In this document: positions 1 to 8,432 of the stretch, one piece after another
Numbering within the stretch: the stretch's first letter is position 1
Layout of the letters: every line of letters starts with the position of its first letter
Source: Spirochaetales bacterium
Lineage (GTDB): Bacteria; Spirochaetota; Spirochaetia; SZUA-6; DRHE01
Direction of reading: 5' to 3'
Assembly: GCA_030615505.1 (NCBI GenBank)
Contig: JAUWZD010000045.1
Span: 1 to 34,089, forward strand
Length of the DNA stretch: 34,089 nucleotides
Notes under the pieces: model-generated
The model's database searches: none
Told to the model about the DNA's origin: nothing
The model's input: only the letters and a program-made list of their open reading frames with translations
Program-made: the position numbers and the translations under genes

Positions 1-101
1 AAAATCATCCAGATAAAAGGGGTCACCATGGTTGCAGCGCCCAAAATTAGTATAAGATGTATAGTATATGTATTAATCGCTTCTTCTTTCGTTTTACCCA
101 T
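1..101 (-). CDS. ABC sugar transporter permease (MalG-type), N-terminal fragment
   Basis: Only the first 33 codons lie in the window. The ATG is at 101-99, five bases after the stop codon of the preceding permease. The translation begins MGKTKEEAINTYTIHLILI, and the GAATMVTPFY that follows is the usual first membrane helix and early periplasmic turn of MalG/UgpE-type inner-membrane permeases of carbohydrate ABC importers. It would be the second permease of the importer whose binding protein lies at 1132-2403. The binding protein, permease, permease order is standard for this family. The motif that contacts the ATPase (EAA loop) is outside the window, so the family call rests on the N-terminus and the context. 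Confidence 0.75.
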   Translation of the reverse strand, partial: MGKTKEEAINTYTIHLILILGAATMVTPFIWMI

Positions 102-106
102 ATCTA

Positions 107-1048
107 TTAACTATAGTGAACCCATTTCTTCTGAATCATGAACTGAAACAGGGTAACAATCATAATAATGACTAAGAGGAATACAATAACAACTGAGGCA
201 TACGCCTGATTAAATAGGTCAAATGCCTGTTTGAAAAAGTAATGTACCACTGTTCTTGTCTGGATGATTGCCGGATTTTGCTCACTGGTCATCATATAAA
301 CCAGATCGAATTGCCTCAAAGCGCGCATAATGGAAAGTATTATTACAAAAAACAATGCAGGCGACAGCAGCGGAAGCGTAATAGAGAAATATTTACGAAA
401 AGGACCCGCCCCATCAATATCAGCCGCATCATAATAAACTTTTGGAATGGTTTGTAAACCGGCGAGTAGAATAATCATATTATAACCGATTGAAGACCAG
501 ATCGCCACAACTGCAATGGACATTAAAGCAAATCTGGGATCAGTATTCCATCCGGGGCCGTCAATTCCAAAAACTGATAATATATGATTGATCAATCCAA
601 AATCGCCATTATAGAGCCATCTCCAGACCATGGCAATTGCCGCAGGCGCGGAAACACAGGGCAAAAAGTAGATTGTACGATAGATCGTTTTTCCCCTGAT
701 ATTTGAATTGAGCAATTGGGCTGCAAGCAGTGAAAGACATATTCCAAACGGAACTGAGAATATAGTAAAAAGAAAGGTATTTATAGTTGCCTGTCGAAGC
801 GTTATATCTGCTGCCATTCTTGCATAGTTGGCGGCTCCCGTCCAGATAAATTTGCCGAAATCTCCGGAACTGCAAAAACTCAAATATATTGTTTGAATAA
901 TCGGCCAGATATTTAAAATAAAAAGCCCTATCATCGTTGGAGCGATCATAAAATAAGCCCAGGCATACTTGGAGATATTTTTTCTGAACTTTTTCTTCTT
1001 AGTAATCCCCAGGACCTTAGTACTTCCTTTTACTTCTCTTTCCAACAA
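107..1048 (-). CDS. ABC sugar transporter permease (MalF/UgpA-type)
   Basis: Inner-membrane permease of a carbohydrate-uptake ABC importer (CUT1 family), about 313 residues with six predicted helices. After a basic N-terminus the first helix is AYFMIAPTMIGLFILNIWPI. The EAA loop that docks the ATPase reads YYDAADIDGAGPFRKYFSITLP near residues 205-226, very close to the family consensus. It follows the binding-protein gene at 1132-2403 after a hairpin and precedes a second permease by five bases. No ATPase gene is nearby, so it probably shares a general MsmX/UgpC-type ATPase encoded elsewhere. The start is uncertain: 1048 is TTG with no clear ribosome-binding site, and no ATG lies upstream of the first helix. 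Confidence 0.9.
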   Translation of the reverse strand: MLEREVKGSTKVLGITKKKKFRKNISKYAWAYFMIAPTMIGLFILNIWPIIQTIYLSFCSSGDFGKFIWTGAANYARMAADITLRQATINTFLFTIFSVPFGICLSLLAAQLLNSNIRGKTIYRTIYFLPCVSAPAAIAMVWRWLYNGDFGLINHILSVFGIDGPGWNTDPRFALMSIAVVAIWSSIGYNMIILLAGLQTIPKVYYDAADIDGAGPFRKYFSITLPLLSPALFFVIILSIMRALRQFDLVYMMTSEQNPAIIQTRTVVHYFFKQAFDLFNQAYASVVIVFLLVIIMIVTLFQFMIQKKWVHYS

Positions 1049-1073
1049 GCTTTCACAGCATAATCAAAAGCAC

Positions 1074-1109
1074 AAAAAAAGCAATTGGCACTGAAAATTA
1101 GTGCCAATT
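1074..1109 (-). terminator. Hairpin plus T-run between binding protein and permease (attenuator)
   Basis: On the minus strand a perfect 10-bp stem (AATTGGCACT pairing with AGTGCCAATT, 1083-1092 with 1100-1109, 7-nt loop) is followed by a GC and a run of seven T (1074-1080). This has the form of an intrinsic terminator, yet it lies inside the operon, 23 bases after the stop of the binding-protein gene. Partial termination here would make much more binding protein than permease, as is well known for ABC importer operons. Confidence 0.8.
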
Positions 1110-1131
1110 ACTTTAATCTTTAATATGATGT

Positions 1132-2403
1132 TTACTTTTCTGTTGCCAGCAGCTTATTCATTTCTGCTGCAATCTGTTTACATCCATCTTCTACTTCTAC
1201 ATTACCGCTCAAGATTTGGATCATCATATCTTTGGCAAAAGAGGCCCATTTTGGAGCTGTAATGGATGTCGGATACGGTACTCCATAATCTATCATCTCA
1301 GCAAATGCTTTTACATTGAACATTGGTTGCTTATCTATCCACGGTTGTTGTGATCCCTTGAATGCCGGAATCGCGCAGCCGTACTTTGCCTGAATGATGT
1401 TTCCCTCTTTTGTGCCCATGAATTTCACAAATTTCCATGCCTCTTCCGGATGTTTCGTACCAGCGGCAATGCTGTTTCCAAGCCCGTTATAAATGGTTGC
1501 CCTTCTGGCCTTTTTTGGAAGAACCGCTATATCAGCTATCTCTTTAGTCACTTCACCTTGAGCAAGCCATGCAGCTCTCCATGATCCCATATAATACATG
1601 GCAACTTTTTCAGATACAAACATTACTCTTGCTTTTGTATCGGCCAATTGCTCTACTGTCGGAGATACATGGTGTTTGTGAATCAGATCGTTCCAGAACT
1701 GGACTGCTTCAATTGTCTCAGGCGTATCAAAACCGGATTTTGTTTTAGCGTCATTTATGACATATCCATTGTTCTGGTATATAGTGTTCCAATACCCTGA
1801 CTGGTCACGTGCCTTTGCAGCAAATCCGAAAATTCCTTCGGATTCATTAGTCAATTTTTTGGCAACCTCAAGCAGCTTATCCCAATCCCACGTTTCATCC
1901 GGATAAGCGATGCCTGACGCATCAAACATCTTTTTACTGTAGATAAGTCCAACAGTATCGAAATCCTTTGGAATTGCATAGTTAACTCCCTCTACTTCAT
2001 ATAATTTTACAATTCCTTCCGGATAATCTCTGTAATCCAGGTCCGGATCGGCAGCTACCCTGTCTCCGATCGGCAGTAACATATTGCCTTTCGCATACTT
2101 TCTGACGAAATTTGAATGCATCCAGATTACATCCGGCATAACGCCTCCTGTAGCAGCCGCTTCAAGCTTTGTCCAATACTCGTCCCAGGTTGAAACTTCG
2201 GGGGATACTTTAATGTCAGGATTTAGCTCTTCAAACCTGTCCGCCATGGCCTGCATGGCAGGTGTCTCTTCTGCACCCCAATATAAGTATGAGATAGTTG
2301 CTGCTTTTACCTCTGCTGCTCCAGGTTCCTTCTGTCCTCCTGCAAAAACTGCTACACTAAATGCAAGAAACAGGATGAGAAAAATGCTCATCTTCTTTTT
2401 CAT
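1132..2403 (-). CDS. Sugar ABC transporter substrate-binding protein
   Basis: Extracytoplasmic solute-binding protein family 1 (MalE/UgpB-like), 423 residues, capturing a sugar or oligosaccharide for the adjoining permeases. A signal peptide (KKK, then hydrophobic to about residue 21, FA/GG) is followed by GGQKEPG, a mature N-terminus very common in spirochaete binding proteins; there is no lipobox cysteine. Internal signatures include the YLYWGAEETPAMQAM first strand, FEELNPDIKV, AMYYMGSWRAAWL and the C-terminal HPEEAWKFVKFM of the family. The start ATG at 2403 has a strong ribosome-binding site (AAGGAGGATTAT). The 156-bp upstream region must hold the promoter, but I see no clear -35/-10 pair in it. 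The substrate cannot be read from sequence. Confidence 0.93.
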   Translation of the reverse strand: MKKKMSIFLILFLAFSVAVFAGGQKEPGAAEVKAATISYLYWGAEETPAMQAMADRFEELNPDIKVSPEVSTWDEYWTKLEAAATGGVMPDVIWMHSNFVRKYAKGNMLLPIGDRVAADPDLDYRDYPEGIVKLYEVEGVNYAIPKDFDTVGLIYSKKMFDASGIAYPDETWDWDKLLEVAKKLTNESEGIFGFAAKARDQSGYWNTIYQNNGYVINDAKTKSGFDTPETIEAVQFWNDLIHKHHVSPTVEQLADTKARVMFVSEKVAMYYMGSWRAAWLAQGEVTKEIADIAVLPKKARRATIYNGLGNSIAAGTKHPEEAWKFVKFMGTKEGNIIQAKYGCAIPAFKGSQQPWIDKQPMFNVKAFAEMIDYGVPYPTSITAPKWASFAKDMMIQILSGNVEVEDGCKQIAAEMNKLLATEK

Positions 2404-2559
2404 ATAATCCTCCTTATAGCTTTTTATGCAATTTTATCGTGTATTTTTTATAAATCCATATTATTTATCATACACAAACATGTGAAATACGACCATTATT
2501 GGGAGATACACACCGCTTCAGATAAAATAAGAGTACTGTGAGGAAATAATAGCCTCAGG

Positions 2560-3600
2560 TTATTTATCAGGAGGACCTACAGAGAAGAGCTTAGCGCCGG
2601 TTGTAGGTATATGACTGGGTTTTCTCACCTGTTTCATTGTAACCGCATTTTCAGGACATGCCCTTGCACACAAGCCGCAGCCCCAGCACATACTGTGATC
2701 TATCTGCAATACACCATCTTTTATCGATAGGCATCCAAAGATACATCTGTCGGCACACACCATTTCTTTGCATGTACTGCATTTTTCTCTATCAAATATC
2801 GCCATATATCTGCTTTTAGCCGCAGCAGCCTTTTTGCCGTAATATAGAATAGATCTTAGAAATGTACAGCAGCATGAACAACAGTTACAAATTACATCCG
2901 GAGTCTCAGAATTAATAGTTTGATGAACCAGGCCTGAATCTTCACACATCTCTATTATTTTAAGAGCTTTCTCAAGAGATATTTCATAACCGATATCCCT
3001 CTTAATAATGTAATCTGCAAAGTCATCTAGTGAAATGCATGTTTCCAGGGGATTATTACATCTTCTTTCTTTAACCCTACAGGCACATCTTTGGACTGCA
3101 ATTTTACTTGCATTTTTAAATATTTTAGAAACACTTTCATAGGGCAGCACTCTTGTGCCTCTTATCACTTCTTCTATAGGCAAGACCCTGAATACATTAT
3201 CCGGCTGGTACATATGAACGTGCTCTTCATTCCAGTATTTCTTCCAGATATCAAAGAACTCATCTCCATACTCATCATATCTGGGGTCAAATAGTACACA
3301 ATCCATAAATATACCTATGTCGGCAAAACAATATTCAGGTCCATTGATTCCAGTCTCTTCAATCCAGATAAACCCTCTCATATATAGGTCATTTAGCGCA
3401 TCAGCAACCTCTTTTTCACCCATATTTAATGATTTTGCCGCAGCTTTAGGATTATTTGGCAGACTTAAAAGAATTTCCAGATCTTTCTTATCAGTAATTT
3501 TTTCAAATATAAGCGGTAAGTACCTGGATTCTGTTAAAGATGAGCCTGGTATTGAATAATACTTTTTAAGAACTTCCTCTATTAATTTTTGATTTTTCAT
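2560..3600 (-). CDS. Winged-helix, multi-[4Fe-4S] ferredoxin-domain protein
   Basis: A 346-residue cytoplasmic protein. Residues about 35-90 resemble a winged helix (AKSLNMGEKEVADALNDLY as the recognition region). A cysteine set C172, C174, C181 and C188 follows, then a dense cluster CNCCSCCC at 238-245. A C-terminal two-cluster ferredoxin domain has C274, C277, C282, C286 and C290 (the last two irregular) and C305-x2-C308-x2-C311-x3-C315-P. Similar proteins with this cysteine layout occur in anaerobic bacteria and archaea as uncharacterised 4Fe-4S proteins. Its ATG overlaps the stop of the upstream permease (TGATG), so it is translated with an ABC importer, which is unusual. It could be a redox-sensing regulator or an electron carrier for breakdown of the imported compound; the sequence does not decide this. 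Confidence 0.8.
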   Translation of the reverse strand: MKNQKLIEEVLKKYYSIPGSSLTESRYLPLIFEKITDKKDLEILLSLPNNPKAAAKSLNMGEKEVADALNDLYMRGFIWIEETGINGPEYCFADIGIFMDCVLFDPRYDEYGDEFFDIWKKYWNEEHVHMYQPDNVFRVLPIEEVIRGTRVLPYESVSKIFKNASKIAVQRCACRVKERRCNNPLETCISLDDFADYIIKRDIGYEISLEKALKIIEMCEDSGLVHQTINSETPDVICNCCSCCCTFLRSILYYGKKAAAAKSRYMAIFDREKCSTCKEMVCADRCIFGCLSIKDGVLQIDHSMCWGCGLCARACPENAVTMKQVRKPSHIPTTGAKLFSVGPPDK

Positions 3601-4427
3601 CAGCCTTTGATTGCTCCCACCATAATTCCTTTTAAATAATATTTTTGGAGAAATATGAAAATAATTAAAGGGAATATCATAGCTATCAACGCAGCAGCGC
3701 TGACAAGACTCCAGTCAATATGAAATACTCCCTTTATAACGGGTATGCACTGGGTTACGGTCCATAAATCAGAATTATGAAGAAGGATTAAGGGAAAAAG
3801 AAAGCTGTTCCATGTCCAGACGAACTCCAAAACCGCTACAGAAATTAAAGCCGACTTGGCTATTGGAAGAATTATCAGACCATATATTGCAAAATCAGAT
3901 GCCCCGTCTATCCTGCCGGACTCCACAAAATTCTTTGGAATGCTTAAGAAAAAGTTCTTGAAAAACAGTATGGACCAGGGGAGCCCCCATGTCGCATTAA
4001 CTAAAATTAGGCCTGCTCTTGTATTTATAAGCCTGAGCCTATGCATTTGGAAGAACAACGGCGGGATAATAGAAGTTACAGGCACAGCCAAAATAAAGAT
4101 GATCACAAATAAAAGGAGGTTCTTGAAACCAAATTTATACATTGCGAGAGCATATGCGGCAAGTGATGCTGCCGTTACAACTAATATAGTAGTAGGAATC
4201 GATATTATGACAGAATTAAAGACAGCTTTACTCATCGGTGAAGTCGGATGATCCAAGGCTTCTAAATAGCTCTTCAGGGTTATACTCAGTTTATCTAAAC
4301 GCCACCACCCGTAGACTACCTCTTCATACGGCCGTATTGAAGCTGCAAAAAGCCCCATAAAGGGCAGTATCCATATCACTCCAATGAGCCAGGCGATTAT
4401 ATAAGCGCTAAACCTGGGCTTCTTCAT
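3600..4427 (-). CDS. ABC sugar transporter permease (MalG-type)
   Basis: Inner-membrane permease of 275 residues, with the first helix at residues 10-28 (IIAWLIGVIWILPFMGLFAA), six helices in all, and the EAA loop FVESGRIDGASDFAIYGLII near residues 165-184 for docking of the ATPase. The MalG-like features are IRPYEEV after helix 1 and a C-terminus ending in helix plus KYYLKGIMVGAIKG, a characteristic MalG ending. The start overlaps the stop of the MalF-type gene by four bases (ATGA) and the stop overlaps the next start by one base, so the importer genes are translationally coupled. Confidence 0.93.
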   Translation of the reverse strand: MKKPRFSAYIIAWLIGVIWILPFMGLFAASIRPYEEVVYGWWRLDKLSITLKSYLEALDHPTSPMSKAVFNSVIISIPTTILVVTAASLAAYALAMYKFGFKNLLLFVIIFILAVPVTSIIPPLFFQMHRLRLINTRAGLILVNATWGLPWSILFFKNFFLSIPKNFVESGRIDGASDFAIYGLIILPIAKSALISVAVLEFVWTWNSFLFPLILLHNSDLWTVTQCIPVIKGVFHIDWSLVSAAALIAMIFPLIIFIFLQKYYLKGIMVGAIKG

Positions 4428-5329
4428 TCTTTAACCTGTCTTATCAAGAAAATGGAAGTGACCAGTGCTATAAAGAGTAAGAAAGTAGAGATTGCTGTGG
4501 CTGATCCTAGGTCAGACGGAATACTCACAAATGTCTTAATATATATCAGCAAACCTAAAACCATACTGGCGCTCCCAGGCCCGCCATAGGTCGTTACATA
4601 AACCATATCGAAGATCCTAAGAGCTGCTATTAAACCCATGATGATAATAAATACAGTGCAAGGCTTAAGTATGGGAACGGTTATGCGCCAGAATATTTTC
4701 CAGGGGGATGCCCCATCTATCTCGGCTGCATCGTAAAGCTCTTCAGATACTAAATCTAACCCGGCTGCATAAATAATCATTGAAAAACCGGTCCATACCC
4801 AAACCGATCCAAGTATCAGGGCAAGCAGGGCAGTATCAGGGTAGGCGGTCCATGTCTTTGCAAAATTCCCCAATCCAATGAGCCGAAAAAAGGCATTTAT
4901 TATCCCGGCGGTCTCATCATACATGAAACGTATCACTACTCCGCAAACTATCATCGGTACCACCATACCGATGAATATGAAAGATTTTATTACGGATTTT
5001 CCTTTAACATTCCTCAAGAGAACAGAGAAGGTAAGTCCCAGAATGGTTATCAAGGGAAGGAAAATGGCCAGCCATATTAGACTGTGGATTAATGCTCCAT
5101 ATGGAGGACTGCTTAAGTTAAGAATTCCTTTGGGGTTGAAAAAATCTTTGCTCTTGAAAATCTTAATATAGTTTTTTATACCCACAAACCTGAGCTCTTT
5201 AAATCCGTCCCATTCCATAAAGCTCATGCGGACACTTTCAACTACCGGATAAAGGGCCAAAGATCCCAGTAATACTAAAGCTGGTAAGAGAAAAAGGAGG
5301 GGGATTATTCCTTTCCTGAGTTTCTTCAT
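4424..5329 (-). CDS. ABC sugar transporter permease (MalF-type)
   Basis: Inner-membrane permease of 301 residues. Helix 1 is IIPLLFLLPALVLLGSLALY, followed by VVESVRMSFMEWDG and KNYIKIFKSKDFF, typical of MalF/UgpA proteins. The EAA loop is ELYDAAEIDGASPWKIFWRI near residues 197-216. It pairs with the MalG-type permease at 3600-4427 to form the channel and receives substrate from the anchored binding protein at 5380-6591, 50 bases upstream. No ATPase is encoded here. The start ATG at 5329 is preceded by AAAAAAGAGCGA, a weak ribosome-binding site. Confidence 0.93.
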   Translation of the reverse strand: MKKLRKGIIPLLFLLPALVLLGSLALYPVVESVRMSFMEWDGFKELRFVGIKNYIKIFKSKDFFNPKGILNLSSPPYGALIHSLIWLAIFLPLITILGLTFSVLLRNVKGKSVIKSFIFIGMVVPMIVCGVVIRFMYDETAGIINAFFRLIGLGNFAKTWTAYPDTALLALILGSVWVWTGFSMIIYAAGLDLVSEELYDAAEIDGASPWKIFWRITVPILKPCTVFIIIMGLIAALRIFDMVYVTTYGGPGSASMVLGLLIYIKTFVSIPSDLGSATAISTFLLFIALVTSIFLIRQVKE

Positions 5330-5379
5330 TCGCTCTTTTTTGAGATCAGGTTAATAATATGATAGAAGCCTGAGGTGAG

Positions 5380-6591
5380 CTATTCAGGCATTGCTTCCTC
5401 TAAGGCTTTGAGTACACTATCAAGAACACCCGGTTTGACCCAGAGAAGCTTTAGCTGATCGTCCATTACTACAATGAACTCCCCGCCTATAGCTCCGTCA
5501 AGTTCCGGTAGGAGAGCCAGTCCTTCGACAGTTTCAGCCACTTTCTTTTCTATTTCCGGCATAATATCACGTGTTACTCTTAAGTTCAGTGGAAACATGC
5601 CGCCTCGTTTCGCCCATACTGACTGGCCTTCGGCCGATGCTAGAAACTTGATTAATTCTTTATTTTCTTCTGTGTGCTTCACATACACTGGCACGAATGC
5701 ATAATCGCAGTGAAGGACATCCCCTTTGCTTCCGGGAAAAGTGAAAAAGCCTAAGTCTGTTGGATCCGTGACGTAAAGCGACAGCCAGCTGCCCATGAAA
5801 TAAAAGGCATACTTTTCTTCCCACCATTCGGTAACTAATCCGATTGGATCACCGGGCACACCAAAGTAGCCTGCCTCTATCATTCCGGCCAACTCATCAA
5901 AGACTTTCCTGACTTTTGATTCAGTCCATGCCGCCTTGCCGGAAGTCAAATCTAAATACAGCTCCGGATCGCCAAGACCCACTAGAAAACCTTCCACATT
6001 CATTCTTAGCGGCCATCCGTCCCCGCTTGCAATTGGCGCAATAATGCCTGGTATTTCTTTTATCTTAGCCAGAAGAGCTTTGAATTCTTCATACGTGGCA
6101 GGAGGGGTTAAATTATGTTTCCGGAAGAAGGATTTTCTGTAATAGAAGAAGGTTCCTCCAGACTTAAATGGAACCCCATAGATCTTTCCATCGACTTTTA
6201 CCTGATTAATGATGGCCGGTGGATAATCGTCCTCATTTATCAAGTCTGTGAGATCCATTAAATGGCCTTCTCCAGCCAGATGCCTGATCAAAGCCGACTC
6301 TATCCAGCTTACATCAGCTGCTGCCTCTTTCAGATTGAGCATCATAGGCAGAGTCACCTCTATCCATTCCTCCGGTACAGCCTTGTACTCTGTCTCAATC
6401 CCTGTCTTTTTTGTGAACTCAGCCAGAACATCATTGATAGCCTCCTCCTCAAGCCATGTCCAGACGCAGACAGTTTTAAGCATTACAGGCTCAGGAGTTG
6501 GAGCCGGTTTTACAAGCCAGCCGATAAAGAAACCTACGATCAGTCCAATGATCAGCATTACGATAGTAATAGTCATCGTCTTTTTTTCCAT
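5380..6591 (-). CDS. ABC transporter substrate-binding protein with N-terminal membrane anchor
   Basis: Family 1 extracytoplasmic solute-binding protein, 403 residues, feeding the two permeases that follow. The N-terminus is not a normal cleavable signal: residues 8-27 are one long helix (TIVMLIIGLIVGFFIGWLV) followed by KPAPTPEP, a proline-rich linker, so the protein is probably membrane-anchored, an arrangement more usual in archaea. The fold signatures are VWTWLEEEAINDVLAEFTKK, IYGVPFKSGGTFFYYRKSFF and FYFMGSWLSLYV. The ATG at 6591 is preceded by AAAGGAGAAAGGG. The substrate is unknown; the neighbouring uronate genes make an acidic oligosaccharide possible, but this is only inference. Confidence 0.88.
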   Translation of the reverse strand: MEKKTMTITIVMLIIGLIVGFFIGWLVKPAPTPEPVMLKTVCVWTWLEEEAINDVLAEFTKKTGIETEYKAVPEEWIEVTLPMMLNLKEAAADVSWIESALIRHLAGEGHLMDLTDLINEDDYPPAIINQVKVDGKIYGVPFKSGGTFFYYRKSFFRKHNLTPPATYEEFKALLAKIKEIPGIIAPIASGDGWPLRMNVEGFLVGLGDPELYLDLTSGKAAWTESKVRKVFDELAGMIEAGYFGVPGDPIGLVTEWWEEKYAFYFMGSWLSLYVTDPTDLGFFTFPGSKGDVLHCDYAFVPVYVKHTEENKELIKFLASAEGQSVWAKRGGMFPLNLRVTRDIMPEIEKKVAETVEGLALLPELDGAIGGEFIVVMDDQLKLLWVKPGVLDSVLKALEEAMPE

Positions 6592-6667
6592 TTTTTCCCT
6601 TTCTCCTTTTAGATTTACTTGTAGTAAGAATTATAATTTATTGGAAACAGAAGTCAATGAAAATCGG

Positions 6668-6684
6668 ATCCTATGATAGGGTCG
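6668..6684. promoter_or_regulatory. Palindrome upstream of the second ABC importer (possible operator)
   Basis: GATCCTATGATAGGGTC is an inverted repeat with eight-base arms around a central G and one imperfect pair. It lies 77 bases upstream of the ATG of the binding protein at 5380-6591, in the 191-bp gap between that gene and the IclR gene. The position suits a repressor site. No clear -35/-10 pair could be assigned, so the role is a guess. Confidence 0.35.
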
Positions 6685-6782
6685 TATATAGATATTCATA
6701 GACAGTATGTTTGTCCTTTAGTAAACTCTGATAAGAAATTAATCAGTGATCTAAGTTGTGCCCGGTCTAAAAGAGAGCCAAA

Positions 6783-7580
6783 TCAGGCACCAGGGCAATT
6801 TTGCTGCCCGCGATTTGCCATCTTCGGACTCCGGTATCCCATGCGTTTTGATATCAGGAATGCAGTATCCTGAACCAGTTCGACGTTTTTCTCCATTTCG
6901 GCTTGCTGGTGACTTTTGAAATCCCAGGAGGTACTGACCGCGGCGATCATTACATTCCGGTAATCGAAAATGGGAGCAGAGACGCAGCGCAGGCCGGCCT
7001 CTATCTCCTCGGTGTCAACGGCGTATCCTCGTCTCCTGGTTTTTCTCACCTCCTCCAGGAGCTCTGGAAGGGAGGTGATTGTATTCTCCGTGAAAGCTTC
7101 CAGTGTCTTGCCGTTATAAAGCTGACTGATATAGTCATCCGAGAACCCGGATAGCAGGGCCTTCCCCAGGGCTGTGCAGTGAAGCGGCCGTCGTTGGCCG
7201 ATAAAGCAGTACTTTCGGATCTCGTTAAACTGTTCGATTTTATCGATGTACACAACATCGCCATCCTGCTCGATGGCCAGGAATACCACCTGACCGGTGA
7301 GTTTTGCCAGTCTGCGCAGATACGGTTGCGCCTCAGTTTTCAGCTCGATATTGTTCAGATACATACTGGTGAGCTCGATGAACTCGAGGCCCAAGTAGTA
7401 TGTATTGCTTGTCTCGTTCTTTTCGATATAGTTGCGATCCTTCATAACGGAGAGAAGACGAAATACCGTGCTGGGCGGGAGCGCTAATCGCTTCCCGACT
7501 TCGGTTAGACTGAGTCCTTCGTGCTCTCGGGATAAGAGTTCCAGGATATCAAACGCTCTATCAATAGACTGAACCTTCAT
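6783..7580 (-). CDS. IclR-family transcriptional regulator (KdgR-like)
   Basis: DNA-binding regulator of 265 residues. The N-terminal IclR winged helix covers about residues 4-60 (AFDILELLSREHEGLSLTEV, PPSTVFRLLSVM as the recognition helix). The C-terminal effector domain covers about 75-250, with HCTALGKALLSG and GYAVDTEEIEAGLRCVSAPI, both diagnostic of IclR. It is the last gene after kduI and kduD, 75 bases beyond kduD, so it is likely either co-transcribed or has a weak promoter in that gap. In enterobacteria the KdgR member of this family represses pectin and uronate genes and responds to 2-keto-3-deoxygluconate; the neighbours here suggest the same role. The C-terminus (PKMANRGQQNCPGA) is unrelated to the family and probably a tail. 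Confidence 0.9.
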   Translation of the reverse strand: MKVQSIDRAFDILELLSREHEGLSLTEVGKRLALPPSTVFRLLSVMKDRNYIEKNETSNTYYLGLEFIELTSMYLNNIELKTEAQPYLRRLAKLTGQVVFLAIEQDGDVVYIDKIEQFNEIRKYCFIGQRRPLHCTALGKALLSGFSDDYISQLYNGKTLEAFTENTITSLPELLEEVRKTRRRGYAVDTEEIEAGLRCVSAPIFDYRNVMIAAVSTSWDFKSHQQAEMEKNVELVQDTAFLISKRMGYRSPKMANRGQQNCPGA

Positions 7581-7655
7581 TAGTATAACCGCTCTCCCGG
7601 AACTATAGCACAGGTATAAGCTCTATGCAATTGCGGCAGTCTCGTCAATACGATA

Positions 7656-8417
7656 TCAGCGGGCTAGCCACCCACCGTCTACAGCGATGGTGAATCCTTG
7701 AACGTAGGAGGATGCATCGGAGGCGAGAAACACGGCAGGTCCTTTCAGATCCTCCGGCTTTCCCCAGCGGCCGGCTGGGATACGGGCTGTAATACTCTCG
7801 TATCGCTGCTTGTCCTTTCTTAGGGGTTCTGTGTTGTTGGTGATCATGTACCCCGGCGCGATAGCGTTCACATTTATGTTGTGCTTCGCCCATTCGTTGG
7901 CCAGGGTTCTAGTCAATCCCAGGACTCCAGACTTGCTGGCTGTATAGGATGAGATTAGGATTCCCCCCTGGTAGGAGAGCATGGAGGCTATATTAATGAT
8001 CTTTCCGCCCGTTCCCTGTTCGACATACTGCCTGGCCACAGCTTGACTTAGAAAGAACAGGACTTTGAGGTTCACATTTAGGACTTTGTCCCAGTCCTTT
8101 TCGCTGAACTCGAGAGCTTCGCAACGCCGGATGATTCCGGCATTATTGATTAGGATATCTGCTTTAGAAAACGCATCTACGGTCTGCATTACGATATCGT
8201 TCACAGGCTCTATTGAGGAAAGATCCGCCTTGATCCCCACGAATCTTCTTCCCAGCGACTCAACCTGCTTCTTGGTTTCACCCGGGTCGGAACGGTACAC
8301 ACCTGCAATGTCGGCGCCTGCTTCGGCAAGTCCGACTGCAATCCCCTGTCCAAGACCGGTATTACAGCCAGTTATGATAGCTACTTTTCCATGCAAATCA
8401 AACTGATCGAATGTCAT
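7656..8417 (-). CDS. kduD: 2-dehydro-3-deoxy-D-gluconate 5-dehydrogenase (KduD)
   Basis: Cytoplasmic short-chain dehydrogenase, 253 residues as usual for KduD. It reduces 2,5-diketo-3-deoxygluconate to 2-keto-3-deoxygluconate with NAD(P)H in uronate breakdown. The cofactor loop TGCNTGLG is at residues 16-23, NNAG at 91-94, the active-site Asn at N116, Ser at S145 and the YTASK pair Y158 and K162. The KduD-like markers are FDLHGKVAIITG near the start and YMITNNTEPLR after the active site. It starts 15 bases after kduI, the usual partner. The assignment to KduD rather than a general SDR rests on these motifs plus the kduI context. Confidence 0.92.
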   Translation of the reverse strand: MTFDQFDLHGKVAIITGCNTGLGQGIAVGLAEAGADIAGVYRSDPGETKKQVESLGRRFVGIKADLSSIEPVNDIVMQTVDAFSKADILINNAGIIRRCEALEFSEKDWDKVLNVNLKVLFFLSQAVARQYVEQGTGGKIINIASMLSYQGGILISSYTASKSGVLGLTRTLANEWAKHNINVNAIAPGYMITNNTEPLRKDKQRYESITARIPAGRWGKPEDLKGPAVFLASDASSYVQGFTIAVDGGWLAR

Positions 8418-8432
8418 AGTGAACTCCTGAAA

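Noticed and set aside
7046..7264. Open frames on both strands in the IclR gene
   Set aside because: They are in other frames of a clear IclR coding region.
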